A stretch of 28,387 bases of DNA from XYD12-FULL-36-8 sp041739035 (GTDB taxonomy: Bacteria > Bacteroidota > Ignavibacteria > Ignavibacteriales > Ignavibacteriaceae). Under the pieces are notes generated by a model, which saw only the letters and a list, made by a program, of their open reading frames with translations, was not told where the DNA came from and ran no database searches. Positions 7,231 to 16,187 of the stretch are shown in pieces (position 1 is the stretch's first letter; every line of letters begins with the position of its first letter). Both the position numbers and the translations under genes were made by a program. The stretch is taken from assembly GCA_041739035.1 (NCBI GenBank), contig JBGSOQ010000350.1, positions 1 through 28,387 of the forward strand. Reading direction: 5' to 3'.

Positions 7231-10200
7231 TTATTTTAGCAGCGTTATTTTTTTTATTTCAGAAAATTTCTCGGAGCTGAATTTTATAAAATAGATTCCT
7301 GAATTCACTGAAACACCGGAATCGTTTATTCCATTCCAGCTTGTTGTATAGTAGCCTGGCGATTTTTCCCCATTAAATAATATTTTGACTTTCTGACCAA
7401 GAATATTAAATATTTCAAGTTTTATGCTTGATTCAGCTGCAAGTTGAAATTCGATATTCGTTTGATTGTTAAACGGATTGGGAAAGTTTTGTGCTAATGC
7501 AAAATTCTTTGGTGCTTCAACTTTTTTATAGTCTTCAATATCAGTAGTGAAATCATAGAGAGACTGAATGCTATTGTAGGATAAAGCATAGTTGTAAATT
7601 CTAATATCATCCAGCACACCTTTAAAATTATACTCGGTATTACCGGGGAGCACTTGTCCTATCATTAGATCAATCGGAGTTGTGAGTATCGATCCTGAAA
7701 AAGAAGTAAACGCATCTAATTCACCATTAAGATAAATTTCGTAATCAATGCCGTTGTAAAGAACAGTAACATTGTAAAGATTATTTTTAACCAACTCGGT
7801 TTCTGAATCAAGATCTTTTATACCTGTGTTAGTTTTGACCGTCCATCTTATACGTTTATTTGTAATTGATACTTTCCATCTATTCTCCCAATTACCGTGA
7901 GAAATCGGATAAGCCTCCCTATCGTAAAATTCCCCTACCTTTATCCAAAAATTAATTGTGATCGCATTCTGAAAATTTAAGCTCGAACTACTAATTACTC
8001 TAACATTATCATTTATACCATCAAAGGAGTATGCGCTTGCCGCATTTCCAAAGCGGTCAGAAGTTAATGATGCACCAGAAGCTGTTCCATTATTACCGAA
8101 CCCGCTTGCATCATTAGCATTACCGTCAAAAGGAAAGAAAGCTACTAGATCTCCCGTCTGGTTGATTGTTGTATCTCGGACAGAAACACCGATACTGTCA
8201 AGTGCCAGTCCTCCACGGCCATCGTTTACTGAGCAAATTATATAGTAATTACCGGCATTAATTGGTGCAGTCCATGTGACAGAAGATCCGGTTCCGGAAA
8301 GTGTTCCAAATGCTGCAGACCAGTTGTAAATTAGAGTATCTTCATCAGAATCTGAAGCAATACAATTAATTTCAGAATTTGAACCGAGATGAATTTTTCT
8401 TGGATGGGCATTAATTTTGTCTATCGTTGGATTAGTATTTATGAATTCTACCGCATCAATCATAATAGAATCAGAGACTACGCCTCCTTTATGATCACTG
8501 ACTGTACATTTGACTGAATAATTCCCGGGAATTGAAGGGGTCGACCAATTGATCATATTTCCTGATCCAGGAATATTTCCACCAGAAACAGACCATTCAT
8601 AATTCAACTGATCATTGTCAATATCAACTGCTGTACAATATATCTTGGTGGAATCTCCTAATGTTACAATTTGTTTCTCAGTTGAGAGTGATTTTATTCG
8701 AGGTGGATTATTGGCGACAGTTCGACCTGATGAATAATCAATTACAATATTATTTGCTAATGCTTTGTTAAGATCGAAACTAATTGTACTGCCAGCAGGG
8801 ATGATCACTGCAATGACTGCAGCATCTGCTTGGATTATAATAGATGTTTCACCTGTTACGGCTGATTTTAATATAGTATTGGATACCGCATCATATATGT
8901 CTCTCGCTTCATTACCCACATCTATTAAAACTAATTTTTCCGATGCATACGGATTATAGTAGAGAAAACTTGTAAAAGCATCTTTATGGAAATAATCAGT
9001 TTTAAGTAAATCTAATTTTAATATCATTGGAATATTTGTAGTATCAATAATTCCACCTAATATTCCAACGTGCGAAGAACCATAAAGCGCGAGATTAGTA
9101 TTTCCCCAACCTCCGCTAATAGCATCACCTGTTGCATAAGGACTATTTGCATACTGCAATTGCCGAAGTGCTTCATGACCAATGTATGAATTAGTATCGT
9201 ATTGGTGGGCCCATTCTTCACTATCTTGATTTTGATTTGGAAGGTAATTAGTATAAAATAAACGAGAAGCGTTAGCAGCATTCAAAACCCATTTACCAAT
9301 TGCACGTGCAAAACGGTCATCATAACGTACTAAAGGGACAAGTGCTCCGATTTGCTCAAATGTATTCATCAGAAAAGCATAGTCATTTGATCCGTTCACT
9401 TCACCAATTAAACCGCTAACGTCATAACCTCCCCATTTGCCAACTATTGCACCCCAATCACGGAGTGGTCCTTTATCAAAACACCAATTAATTATTTTTG
9501 GAATATTGTATGTTGTTCCCAGCTCTGCGTTCATTCTGGCCGCTGCATAGGCACCGTACGATAATTGCAATTCGTATGAAGGATTAGAGCTCAATGAATT
9601 CAAGAACTCCATGCACCATTCAGCACCGATTCGGTATTTTTCATCTTTTGTTTCCGAATATGCGTTGTAGAGTATCCAGGCAATAGCGCCGGCGGCTTCC
9701 GGTTCAATTACGCCCGATGAAAGTGGCTGCATTTTCATCAGATCGAAAGCACGGTAATTCATATTTGGGATATGCCAGGGTGTTGTGCTTCCTCCCATAG
9801 TCTTTACAGCATCCAGCCATCTATCGGCAACAGATGTAAATTGGAAATCAAAGTCTCCTGTATTGGCATACAAATTATAAAGTTGATAGAAAAAAATATT
9901 TGGCATTACATCATACCACCAGTCATCCCAATTGCTGCCTGTTGGATGATTTAAATATACATTCGCATCATTTTCTTTATTAAAATACTCTTCACACATC
10001 AATACCCAATTGTAACCATTCTGATTACTTTTATTGATGCCGCTCAAAGTTGCACCAACTACCACAGGAATTAAATTTATACCTTCTGCAGAAAATGGTG
10101 ATGTAGTGCCAACAACTGTATGAAGCCCGAAACTATTGTGTTCAGGATAATTAGTAGTATTATTATTTATCCAAATCAAAGGAAGATATTGACCAGTACG

Positions 10201-10389
10201 ATTGAGATCGAAAACAAGGGTATCGTAACCAGCGGCTGCTTTTTTCCAATCCCTCATTTCATAAGGAAATGGAATGTTCGACATCTGTTCTATTCGATTA
10301 ATATTGATCTGTTGGGTATGAGTTGCAGTAATAGGAAAGAATATCAAAAAAAAGATTTTAAGGATTTTGTTGAACATATATTTATTCAT
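7231..10389 (-). CDS. T9SS-exported multidomain protein: helical domain, two PKD-like, LamG-like, sorting domain
   Basis: A signal peptide (about 1-25) starts this 1052-residue protein. Residues about 30-545 form a mostly helical domain rich in Trp and Asp (for example GSNWDDWWYDVMPN near 150), resembling a glycosidase toroid but not a family I can name. Two tandem PKD/Ig-like repeats follow (about 560-645 and 650-735), each with a YxWS core and a C-terminal D-x-x-G-G motif. A LamG/concanavalin-like domain, a common carbohydrate-binding fold, covers about 743-943. Residues about 960-1052 are a type A T9SS sorting domain with QNFPNPFN and a basic end, ITLLK. It should be exported and anchored at, or released from, the cell surface. 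A strong Shine-Dalgarno, AAGGAG, lies 7 bases before the ATG. In this cluster it is a candidate surface enzyme that binds and first attacks the polysaccharide. Confidence 0.8.
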   Translation of the reverse strand: MNKYMFNKILKIFFLIFFPITATHTQQININRIEQMSNIPFPYEMRDWKKAAAGYDTLVFDLNRTGQYLPLIWINNNTTNYPEHNSFGLHTVVGTTSPFSAEGINLIPVVVGATLSGINKSNQNGYNWVLMCEEYFNKENDANVYLNHPTGSNWDDWWYDVMPNIFFYQLYNLYANTGDFDFQFTSVADRWLDAVKTMGGSTTPWHIPNMNYRAFDLMKMQPLSSGVIEPEAAGAIAWILYNAYSETKDEKYRIGAEWCMEFLNSLSSNPSYELQLSYGAYAAARMNAELGTTYNIPKIINWCFDKGPLRDWGAIVGKWGGYDVSGLIGEVNGSNDYAFLMNTFEQIGALVPLVRYDDRFARAIGKWVLNAANASRLFYTNYLPNQNQDSEEWAHQYDTNSYIGHEALRQLQYANSPYATGDAISGGWGNTNLALYGSSHVGILGGIIDTTNIPMILKLDLLKTDYFHKDAFTSFLYYNPYASEKLVLIDVGNEARDIYDAVSNTILKSAVTGETSIIIQADAAVIAVIIPAGSTISFDLNKALANNIVIDYSSGRTVANNPPRIKSLSTEKQIVTLGDSTKIYCTAVDIDNDQLNYEWSVSGGNIPGSGNMINWSTPSIPGNYSVKCTVSDHKGGVVSDSIMIDAVEFINTNPTIDKINAHPRKIHLGSNSEINCIASDSDEDTLIYNWSAAFGTLSGTGSSVTWTAPINAGNYYIICSVNDGRGGLALDSIGVSVRDTTINQTGDLVAFFPFDGNANDASGFGNNGTASGASLTSDRFGNAASAYSFDGINDNVRVISSSSLNFQNAITINFWIKVGEFYDREAYPISHGNWENRWKVSITNKRIRWTVKTNTGIKDLDSETELVKNNLYNVTVLYNGIDYEIYLNGELDAFTSFSGSILTTPIDLMIGQVLPGNTEYNFKGVLDDIRIYNYALSYNSIQSLYDFTTDIEDYKKVEAPKNFALAQNFPNPFNNQTNIEFQLAAESSIKLEIFNILGQKVKILFNGEKSPGYYTTSWNGINDSGVSVNSGIYFIKFSSEKFSEIKKITLLK

Positions 10390-10427
10390 ATAAACACTCC
10401 TTGCACTCTTTCAAAATTTTATGTTTT

Positions 10428-11396
10428 CTACCACGCATAATACTGCGGAGATTGTCCTGCTGGAGGAAATATAGTATCTAATTTTGATAGCGATTCTTGA
10501 TTGAGATTTATTTCCAAAGCCCTTAATGAAGTCTCAAATTGTTGAAGAGTTCGCGGCCCTATTATAGGTGAAGTAATGCCGGGCTGATTTAAGAGCCAAG
10601 CCAAAGCAACGTTTGCTGGATCTTCACCAAAATCATTGCAAAAGCTTTCCCATTTTTCAATTTGTTCTTTGTTACTTTTTAATTTATTAATAATTTCATT
10701 CTTATTTCTTCGTCCTTCGCCCAAATTTTTTAGTACGCCCCCAAGAAGTCCACCTTCAAGCGGGCTCCATGGAATTATTCCGACTCCGTAATATTGACAA
10801 GCGGGAATCATTTCTCTTTCAATAAAACGGTTAAATAAATTGTATTTACTTTGTTCGCTAACCAATCCAAGCATGTTTTTCTTTGAAGCTGTCTCACAAG
10901 CTGTTGCAATATCCCATCCTGCAAAATTACTGCTCCCGATATATATTATTTTACCTTCACGAATTAATTGCTCCATTGCCTGCCAGATTTCATCCCAAGG
11001 TGTATCTCTGTGAATGTGATGCATTTGATACAAATCAATATAATCTGTTTTTAGTCTTTTCAGACTATTCTCACAAGCCCTTTTAATATGGTAAGCTGAT
11101 AAATATTTTTCGTTTACACCATTTCCCATTTCACCATACACTTTTGTAGCTAATACGATTTTATCTCGTCGTTCTTTATTTTCATCCAGCCACTTTCCTA
11201 TGATTTTTTCAGTAATACCTTCTCCCTTTTTACCGCCGTAGACATTTGCAGTATCAAAAAAATTAATGCCCAGTTCTAATGAACGATTCATTATTTTGAG
11301 ACTTTCGTTTTCCGATGTAATTGCACCAAAATTCATAGTGCCAAGACAAAGTCGGCTAACCATTAATCCGCTTCTGCCTAACTTTGTGTATTTCAT
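10428..11396 (-). CDS. Aldo/keto reductase
   Basis: A 322-residue NAD(P)H-dependent aldo/keto reductase with an (alpha/beta)8 barrel. The N-terminus, LGRSGLMVSRLCLGTMNFG, is typical of the AKR family group that includes YhdN/YajO-like proteins. The catalytic tetrad is visible: Asp48 in FFDTA, Tyr53, Lys85 in LATK and His126 in YQMH. The cofactor end of the barrel shows IIGPRT near 279-284. No signal peptide is present, so it is cytoplasmic. An in-place Shine-Dalgarno (GGAG) precedes the ATG. It lies between the GH2 beta-mannosidase and the T9SS protein, 36-38 bases from each, so it is probably co-transcribed. It may reduce or oxidise a sugar released by the pathway, but the family is too broad to name a substrate. 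Confidence 0.9.
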   Translation of the reverse strand: MKYTKLGRSGLMVSRLCLGTMNFGAITSENESLKIMNRSLELGINFFDTANVYGGKKGEGITEKIIGKWLDENKERRDKIVLATKVYGEMGNGVNEKYLSAYHIKRACENSLKRLKTDYIDLYQMHHIHRDTPWDEIWQAMEQLIREGKIIYIGSSNFAGWDIATACETASKKNMLGLVSEQSKYNLFNRFIEREMIPACQYYGVGIIPWSPLEGGLLGGVLKNLGEGRRNKNEIINKLKSNKEQIEKWESFCNDFGEDPANVALAWLLNQPGITSPIIGPRTLQQFETSLRALEINLNQESLSKLDTIFPPAGQSPQYYAW

Positions 11397-11432
11397 TCTT
11401 ACTCCAATAAGATATTCAAGAAAAGATTTTAG

Positions 11433-13895
11433 TTAATCAGATAAATAACTGTTCAACGAAAAGACTTTGATATCATCTGTTTTTAATGGTTTATTTTGTT
11501 TTTCAATGATCTTTAATTTAATCTGTTCATCAGGTAAAACAATTAATCCTTTATTCGAAAAAGTTATTTTGGGATTATATAAATCTATAAAAAAAGCAGG
11601 ATGATCACTTTTAATAATTAAATCAGAACCATAATCATTATTCGACATCTCTAACCTAATTTCAACTTCTTTTAATTTTACATGTTTCCATGGTTTAGTC
11701 AGAAAATAATTCCTGCAGATTATTTCATTCAATTCGTTATAAAGTGTTGTCAGCAATATCCAATTTTCATCAACAGGTAAATTTTTACGAAATACTGATC
11801 TGATTTCTTTATGACCAACCCTAGAAACATTCACTTTGTAAGAATTATCGTCTACAATTTCTCCTGAAACTGTACTCACAACTGTCAGTCTCAATATCCC
11901 TTTTATTTTAATTTTATCTTCGTTAAGAAGAATAACTTTAATTTCACTTCCCTTATCCTTAAAGTACAACAGTCGAAGTGCGAATGTATCTTTCACAAAA
12001 TGATAAGCAATTTTTGGCTTAATGTCTGAATCGATAATAGCCCAACTGGTTACAGGCCAGCAATCATTTAACTGCCAGATAATACTGCCATTCGTTCTTC
12101 CATTTGTTCGCCAGTACTCAAGACATGTTTTTAAAGCGAAGGCTTGATTGAGCTGTGTAAGATATAAATAATCGTCCCACTCGGTTTTGATTGGAAGGTG
12201 ACTGCTTAAGAACTTTACTATCCTTTCAGGTCCTTCTATTTGTTTATTATGATGTTCAAATATCTTATTGTTAATGTTTCTGTTCTCAATCGGCAGATAT
12301 TTTATAAAAGTATCTTTATTGGCAGGCCCCTGAAAGCCAAACTCAGTTACAAATAAACTTCTATCATTGATCACTGTTTTATAATCAATCCACTTGCTCC
12401 ATATGTTCCATTGATGCGTGTTCCCGCTATTGTATGAATTCGGGTCATCATCATTTCCAAAAGGAGAAGAAGGCCAATAGGGACGGTCATGATCAATTTT
12501 TTTTAAGATTTTTGGAATAACACTGTGAAAGATTTTATATCCCGGCATTTTTTTATAGGAACTTTTCTGTTCCTGGAACCAAATCCATTCATTTTCATTA
12601 TTACCGCACCAAAGTGCAACGCATGCATGGTGTTGAAGTCTTAGAACATTCTGAGTTACTTCCTCTTCTATGTTTGCTAAGAAGTCATCATTCTCCGGAT
12701 ACGCGCCGCACGCAAACATAAAATCCTGCCAGACAAGTAATCCAAGCTCATCACACAGATTGAAAAATTCATTACTTTCATATATTCCTCCACCCCAAAC
12801 CCTAACCATGTTTATATTGGCCTGCTTCGCGTATGAAAGTAAATCAGAATATTTCTTGTGTGCTACTCTCGATAGAAATGAATCAGCCGGTATCCAGTTC
12901 ACTCCTTTGCAGAATATATCCTTATGATTTATTCTAAATTTGAATGTCGATTTATTCTTATCCTCAAGCACTAATTCGATTTTTCTAATTCCAACATTTT
13001 TAACTACTTCATCCAAAACAAAATTATTGTCATCTACAATCTTGACATTCAATGAACATAAGTTCTGTTCACCTGCGCCGTTGGGCCACCATAATTTCGG
13101 ATCTTCAACCCTAAAACTGATCTTATAAATAGTTGATCGCTGGATTGGGATTTTCTTTTCATACAAATCATTCCCGTTTGACAAAGAAAGTTGGAGTGAT
13201 TTTTTATTAAACTTGTGGCCGGTTATTCCAACTACTACTTCTACTTCGGAATAATTTTTACCGAGTTTGCTCGTATTAAATTTTACACTTTCAATTTTGG
13301 CATCAACCCACTCTTGCAAATATGCTTTGCGCCAAATGCCCGTGGTAGGGAAAGAAGGTCCCCAATCCCACCCGAAAGAATATTGTGCCTTTCTGATATG
13401 TACTCTTGATGAGTTAAGGGCAACAGGAAGTTTTCCATGTTTATTTTCCTGTTCAATTGCATAGCTGGCTGGAGATTTTATGATAACTTTTAAGACATTA
13501 CCTATCGGTTTCAAAATATTTTTAACATTATACGTAAACGTTAAAAACATGTTATCAGTAACACCAAGTTGGATCTCGTTTAAATATATCTCACAGATAG
13601 TATCTAAACCTTCAAATACAAGATCAACATTATTTTTTGTATAACCACAAAAATCAAATTTGATTTGATAAACCCAATCGCACGCAGAAATCCATCCCAT
13701 TTTTAATTCATTATCAGAATAAAACGGATCTTCGATAAGTTTATTGTTTAATAAATCAGTATGAATTGTTCCAGGAACTTTTGCCGGGAACTGCTTATTG
13801 GGTTTGATTTTTTTATTGGGAATTGCCACAACGGAATTTGAAGAATCTGCTAATGAAAAAACCCAATTTTTATTTAGATCATATCTTTTAATCAA
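11433..13895 (-). CDS. GH2 beta-mannosidase
   Basis: This is a cytoplasmic GH2 beta-mannosidase of about 820 residues, releasing terminal mannose from beta-mannosides. It has the family order of sugar-binding, Ig-like and TIM-barrel domains. Counting from the longer in-frame start at 13910, characteristic patches are GWDWGPS near 180, NMVRVWGGGIYE in the barrel, WCGNNENEW with acid/base Glu439, and FVTEFGFQG with nucleophile Glu523. The WGGGIYE and GWDWGP patches separate beta-mannosidases from GH2 beta-galactosidases. No ATG is available. I prefer the TTG at 13895 because AAGGA sits 7 bases upstream and the product starts MIKRYDLNKNW, as family members do; TTG at 13910 is the alternative. 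It follows the toroid gene after a gap of about 100 bases and probably acts on oligomannosides brought in by the ABC importer. Confidence 0.93.
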   Translation of the reverse strand: MIKRYDLNKNWVFSLADSSNSVVAIPNKKIKPNKQFPAKVPGTIHTDLLNNKLIEDPFYSDNELKMGWISACDWVYQIKFDFCGYTKNNVDLVFEGLDTICEIYLNEIQLGVTDNMFLTFTYNVKNILKPIGNVLKVIIKSPASYAIEQENKHGKLPVALNSSRVHIRKAQYSFGWDWGPSFPTTGIWRKAYLQEWVDAKIESVKFNTSKLGKNYSEVEVVVGITGHKFNKKSLQLSLSNGNDLYEKKIPIQRSTIYKISFRVEDPKLWWPNGAGEQNLCSLNVKIVDDNNFVLDEVVKNVGIRKIELVLEDKNKSTFKFRINHKDIFCKGVNWIPADSFLSRVAHKKYSDLLSYAKQANINMVRVWGGGIYESNEFFNLCDELGLLVWQDFMFACGAYPENDDFLANIEEEVTQNVLRLQHHACVALWCGNNENEWIWFQEQKSSYKKMPGYKIFHSVIPKILKKIDHDRPYWPSSPFGNDDDPNSYNSGNTHQWNIWSKWIDYKTVINDRSLFVTEFGFQGPANKDTFIKYLPIENRNINNKIFEHHNKQIEGPERIVKFLSSHLPIKTEWDDYLYLTQLNQAFALKTCLEYWRTNGRTNGSIIWQLNDCWPVTSWAIIDSDIKPKIAYHFVKDTFALRLLYFKDKGSEIKVILLNEDKIKIKGILRLTVVSTVSGEIVDDNSYKVNVSRVGHKEIRSVFRKNLPVDENWILLTTLYNELNEIICRNYFLTKPWKHVKLKEVEIRLEMSNNDYGSDLIIKSDHPAFFIDLYNPKITFSNKGLIVLPDEQIKLKIIEKQNKPLKTDDIKVFSLNSYLSD

Positions 13896-13902
13896 AATCT
13901 TA

Positions 13903-13907
13903 TCCTT
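13903..13907 (-). promoter_or_regulatory. Ribosome binding site that sets the beta-mannosidase start
   Basis: On the minus strand AAGGA occupies these bases, 7 bases before the TTG at 13895-13893. The alternative TTG at 13910 would place this site inside the coding region and has no comparable site of its own, so the shorter protein is favoured. Confidence 0.55.
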
Positions 13908-13995
13908 CAAAAATCAGAACGTAGTATAATAATCGAGTTGTAAAAAATTCTTAAAATTCAGGAAATAAAATGAGTGCAAACCTGTAATAATAAGA

Positions 13996-15276
13996 TTAAT
14001 TATAATTTTCAAATTCCTTTAAAGCAATTGGATTCAATGATATTTTTAATAATACTAATAATCCTTCGATAGTGGATTCAGCACCGGAATTTTTATTAAT
14101 CAAATCTTCATTTTCAATTCCGTCATAAAAAATTCCTGTATGAGGATTGTACATAACTGCATTAGCAGGATTTCTTCCAATAAACCATTGCGCTGCTTTA
14201 CCTGCAAGTTTTGCATAGCTTGAATCTGATGTAACATCGTACGCTTCAAGAAGAGCAAAAACAATTGGTCTGATGATATAAGCTATCTGCGAATTTTTGT
14301 TAAACTCAGTAATCTCTATTTGACAACGCTGTTTACGTACTTTAAAGTAACTTAAAAAATCTGTGTGGATTAATTTTTCATAATAATTATTCAATTCTAT
14401 GAGAGCACTTGATTTGATTTTATCCTCTTTTAACACCTGATAGGCTTTGAGCAGAGCATAAGCTTGAGAATTACCCCAACCATGCCACGTGTTTTGCCAA
14501 CTAAGAAAAGCACCATTGTACTCACATTGTGCATCATCGAGCTGCATCATCATAATTCCATGTACTAGAGAATTAAGATAATCCAAAATTTCTTTATCAT
14601 GCGATGATTTATAATAATCTGTAAGAGCCATAACTAAAAGAGCGGCCTGATCAGAAGCAAAATTTGACGGAAGCCAATTCGGAAGTTCTATTCCATCAAT
14701 TAAGATTTTTTCTTTCTCTTTAGGAATAAGTTGTTTTATAGCCACAATGGTTTTTTCAATACTCCGTTTTATTCTTTCGTCCCCGTTATGGAATGAATTT
14801 TCGTACAATTTATAATGCTCCATCAGCGCCCAGAGAGCCCGCCATGACCACCAATTTGGTTCCGCTACGCTTGTCCTAAAATCTTTATTTACACTGCCAT
14901 TTTTCCAAATAAAATTATAAAAGAATCCGTTCTCTGCCTGCATATATAAGATAAACTCGACAAGCTTATTAAATTTATTAAGACTTGCAGTATCATTATA
15001 AGCTTTATAATATTCCAAATAAAAAATTGCGGCACGAGCCGCATCATCAATACAGGCTATTCCTTCATCATCATCCCCTACGTATGCATAGTCCGGATAG
15101 TTACTATAGATGTGAATAATCGCCATTTTTTTTCCATCGATTTGAGTCTCTTCATATAAATAGTCGAGGTGGGATTTATTAACCTCAAATTTATTCTGAC
15201 TTAACATTTTGGTATTGACTAATAGGCATGTAAGTACAGCAAAAATCCAAACTTTATTATTTATACGTATTTTCAA
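13996..15276 (-). CDS. Exported helical-toroid protein, glycosidase-like, unknown family
   Basis: After a hydrophobic signal segment (WIFAVLTCLLV) the protein is mostly helical, consistent with an (alpha/alpha)6 toroid of about 400 residues. Acidic and aromatic patches lie where toroid enzymes bind sugar: DDDEGIACIDDAARA near residue 70, EPNWWSWRALWAL near 135, NTWHGWGNSQAY near 265, GRNPANAVMYNPHTG near 365 and NSGAESTIEGLL near 400. I do not recognise a named family. The DDxGxxCxDDAAR patch recalls the helical tail of some glycosyltransferase-linked proteins, but that is only an impression. The frame has no early ATG; TTG at 15276 gives MKIRINNK plus a standard signal peptide, while TTG at 15294 would overlap the upstream GH130 gene by 10 bases. 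It sits between GH130 and GH2 genes and is probably periplasmic. Confidence 0.7.
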   Translation of the reverse strand: MKIRINNKVWIFAVLTCLLVNTKMLSQNKFEVNKSHLDYLYEETQIDGKKMAIIHIYSNYPDYAYVGDDDEGIACIDDAARAAIFYLEYYKAYNDTASLNKFNKLVEFILYMQAENGFFYNFIWKNGSVNKDFRTSVAEPNWWSWRALWALMEHYKLYENSFHNGDERIKRSIEKTIVAIKQLIPKEKEKILIDGIELPNWLPSNFASDQAALLVMALTDYYKSSHDKEILDYLNSLVHGIMMMQLDDAQCEYNGAFLSWQNTWHGWGNSQAYALLKAYQVLKEDKIKSSALIELNNYYEKLIHTDFLSYFKVRKQRCQIEITEFNKNSQIAYIIRPIVFALLEAYDVTSDSSYAKLAGKAAQWFIGRNPANAVMYNPHTGIFYDGIENEDLINKNSGAESTIEGLLVLLKISLNPIALKEFENYN

Positions 15277-15284
15277 TTTATTTA

Positions 15285-16187
15285 TTATTTGCAAGTTGAT
15301 AAAAGGTATTCGACATTAGTTTCAGCTAAGCATATATTCATGTCTGCACCTGAATAATAAATCTTGACATCACCATTCTCTTCTACAATCCAGCCATTGG
15401 AAAAGATAACATTGTTGACATCACCTATGCGTTCATAATCCATATCAGGAGAGAGGATAGGTTCTTTGCTTATTCCTTTTACACTCCATGGTTTTTCAAG
15501 ATCAAGAAGAATTGCACCAAGCTTGTAGATTTTACCTGAGCTCATTGCTCTTACACCATGATATAGCATTAACCATCCTTCTTTGGTTCTAATTGGATTA
15601 CTTGATGAGCCTATTTTTTCCGATTTCCAAGTTCCAGATTCTGGCTCAACAAGAGCTTTATACCCCCCCCAGTGAATAAGATCAAGACTTCTGCTTATCC
15701 AAATGTCTCTTCTGTTTTCAGCAGAAGGACGGTCGACTTTCCAATAGTAACCATTAATTTTTTCAGGAAATATTGCACAGTCTTTATTTGATGGTTCACT
15801 TATGGGACCGTGAATGATAAAGTTATTAAAGTCTTCCGTTTCCGCAAGAATAACCAAGGGCATAAATTTCGAATAGCCGGTATATGTTAAATAATATTTT
15901 GAACCGATTTGTGTTATCCTTACATCCTCAATGCCCCAATTCACATAATCATAGCACTCTTTATGATCTTCCGAAGTAAGTGTTGGTTTGGCAGCAACAC
16001 TAAAATGATGACCATCGACACTTTCAGCAAGTACAAACGATGATCTGCCGGTGGGCAGCTCTGCTCTGCAAAGAAGCAAATATTTTCCCTTGTATTTAAC
16101 AGCACCAGGATTAAAAATGCTATTTACTGTAAATGGAACATTCTCTTTTGTGATAATGGGGTTATTCTTAAATCTATTTATTTTCAA
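15285..16187 (-). CDS. GH130 glycosidase/phosphorylase (beta-mannoside-active)
   Basis: A compact 300-residue GH130 protein with a five-bladed beta-propeller fold. Visible signatures are FNPGA near 25-29, CRAE at 40-43, GIEDVR at 85-90 with the likely proton donor Asp88, DCAIFPEK near 136-143, a YHGV patch near 209-212 and GDVNNVIFSNGW near 255-266. GH130 enzymes are inverting phosphorylases or hydrolases of beta-mannosides. The short length and the conserved Arg, Lys and His patches fit phosphorylases such as mannosylglucose or manno-oligosaccharide phosphorylases, which yield mannose 1-phosphate. It starts with TTG, with AAAGG 8 bases upstream, and overlaps the previous GH130 gene by 14 bases, implying translational coupling. 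It is cytoplasmic. A G8 homopolymer interrupts its sequence at 15663-15670. Exact linkage specificity is open. Confidence 0.9.
   Translation of the reverse strand: MKINRFKNNPIITKENVPFTVNSIFNPGAVKYKGKYLLLCRAELPTGRSSFVLAESVDGHHFSVAAKPTLTSEDHKECYDYVNWGIEDVRITQIGSKYYLTYTGYSKFMPLVILAETEDFNNFIIHGPISEPSNKDCAIFPEKINGYYWKVDRPSAENRRDIWISRSLDLIHWGGYKALVEPESGTWKSEKIGSSSNPIRTKEGWLMLYHGVRAMSSGKIYKLGAILLDLEKPWSVKGISKEPILSPDMDYERIGDVNNVIFSNGWIVEENGDVKIYYSGADMNICLAETNVEYLLSTCK
15663..15670 (-). repeat. G8 homopolymer inside the GH130 gene
   Basis: Eight consecutive C on the plus strand (G on the coding strand) encode the Gly-Gly of an HWGGY patch. The frame is open through it as given. Such a run stands out in this AT-rich sequence and could slip by one base, switching the enzyme off, or mark a sequencing or assembly error. 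Confidence 0.9.

Noticed and set aside
10120..10440. 106-codon plus-strand frame over the start of the T9SS protein and the end of the reductase
   Set aside because: It overlaps two well-supported minus-strand genes and the AAGGAG site of one. No protein features are visible.
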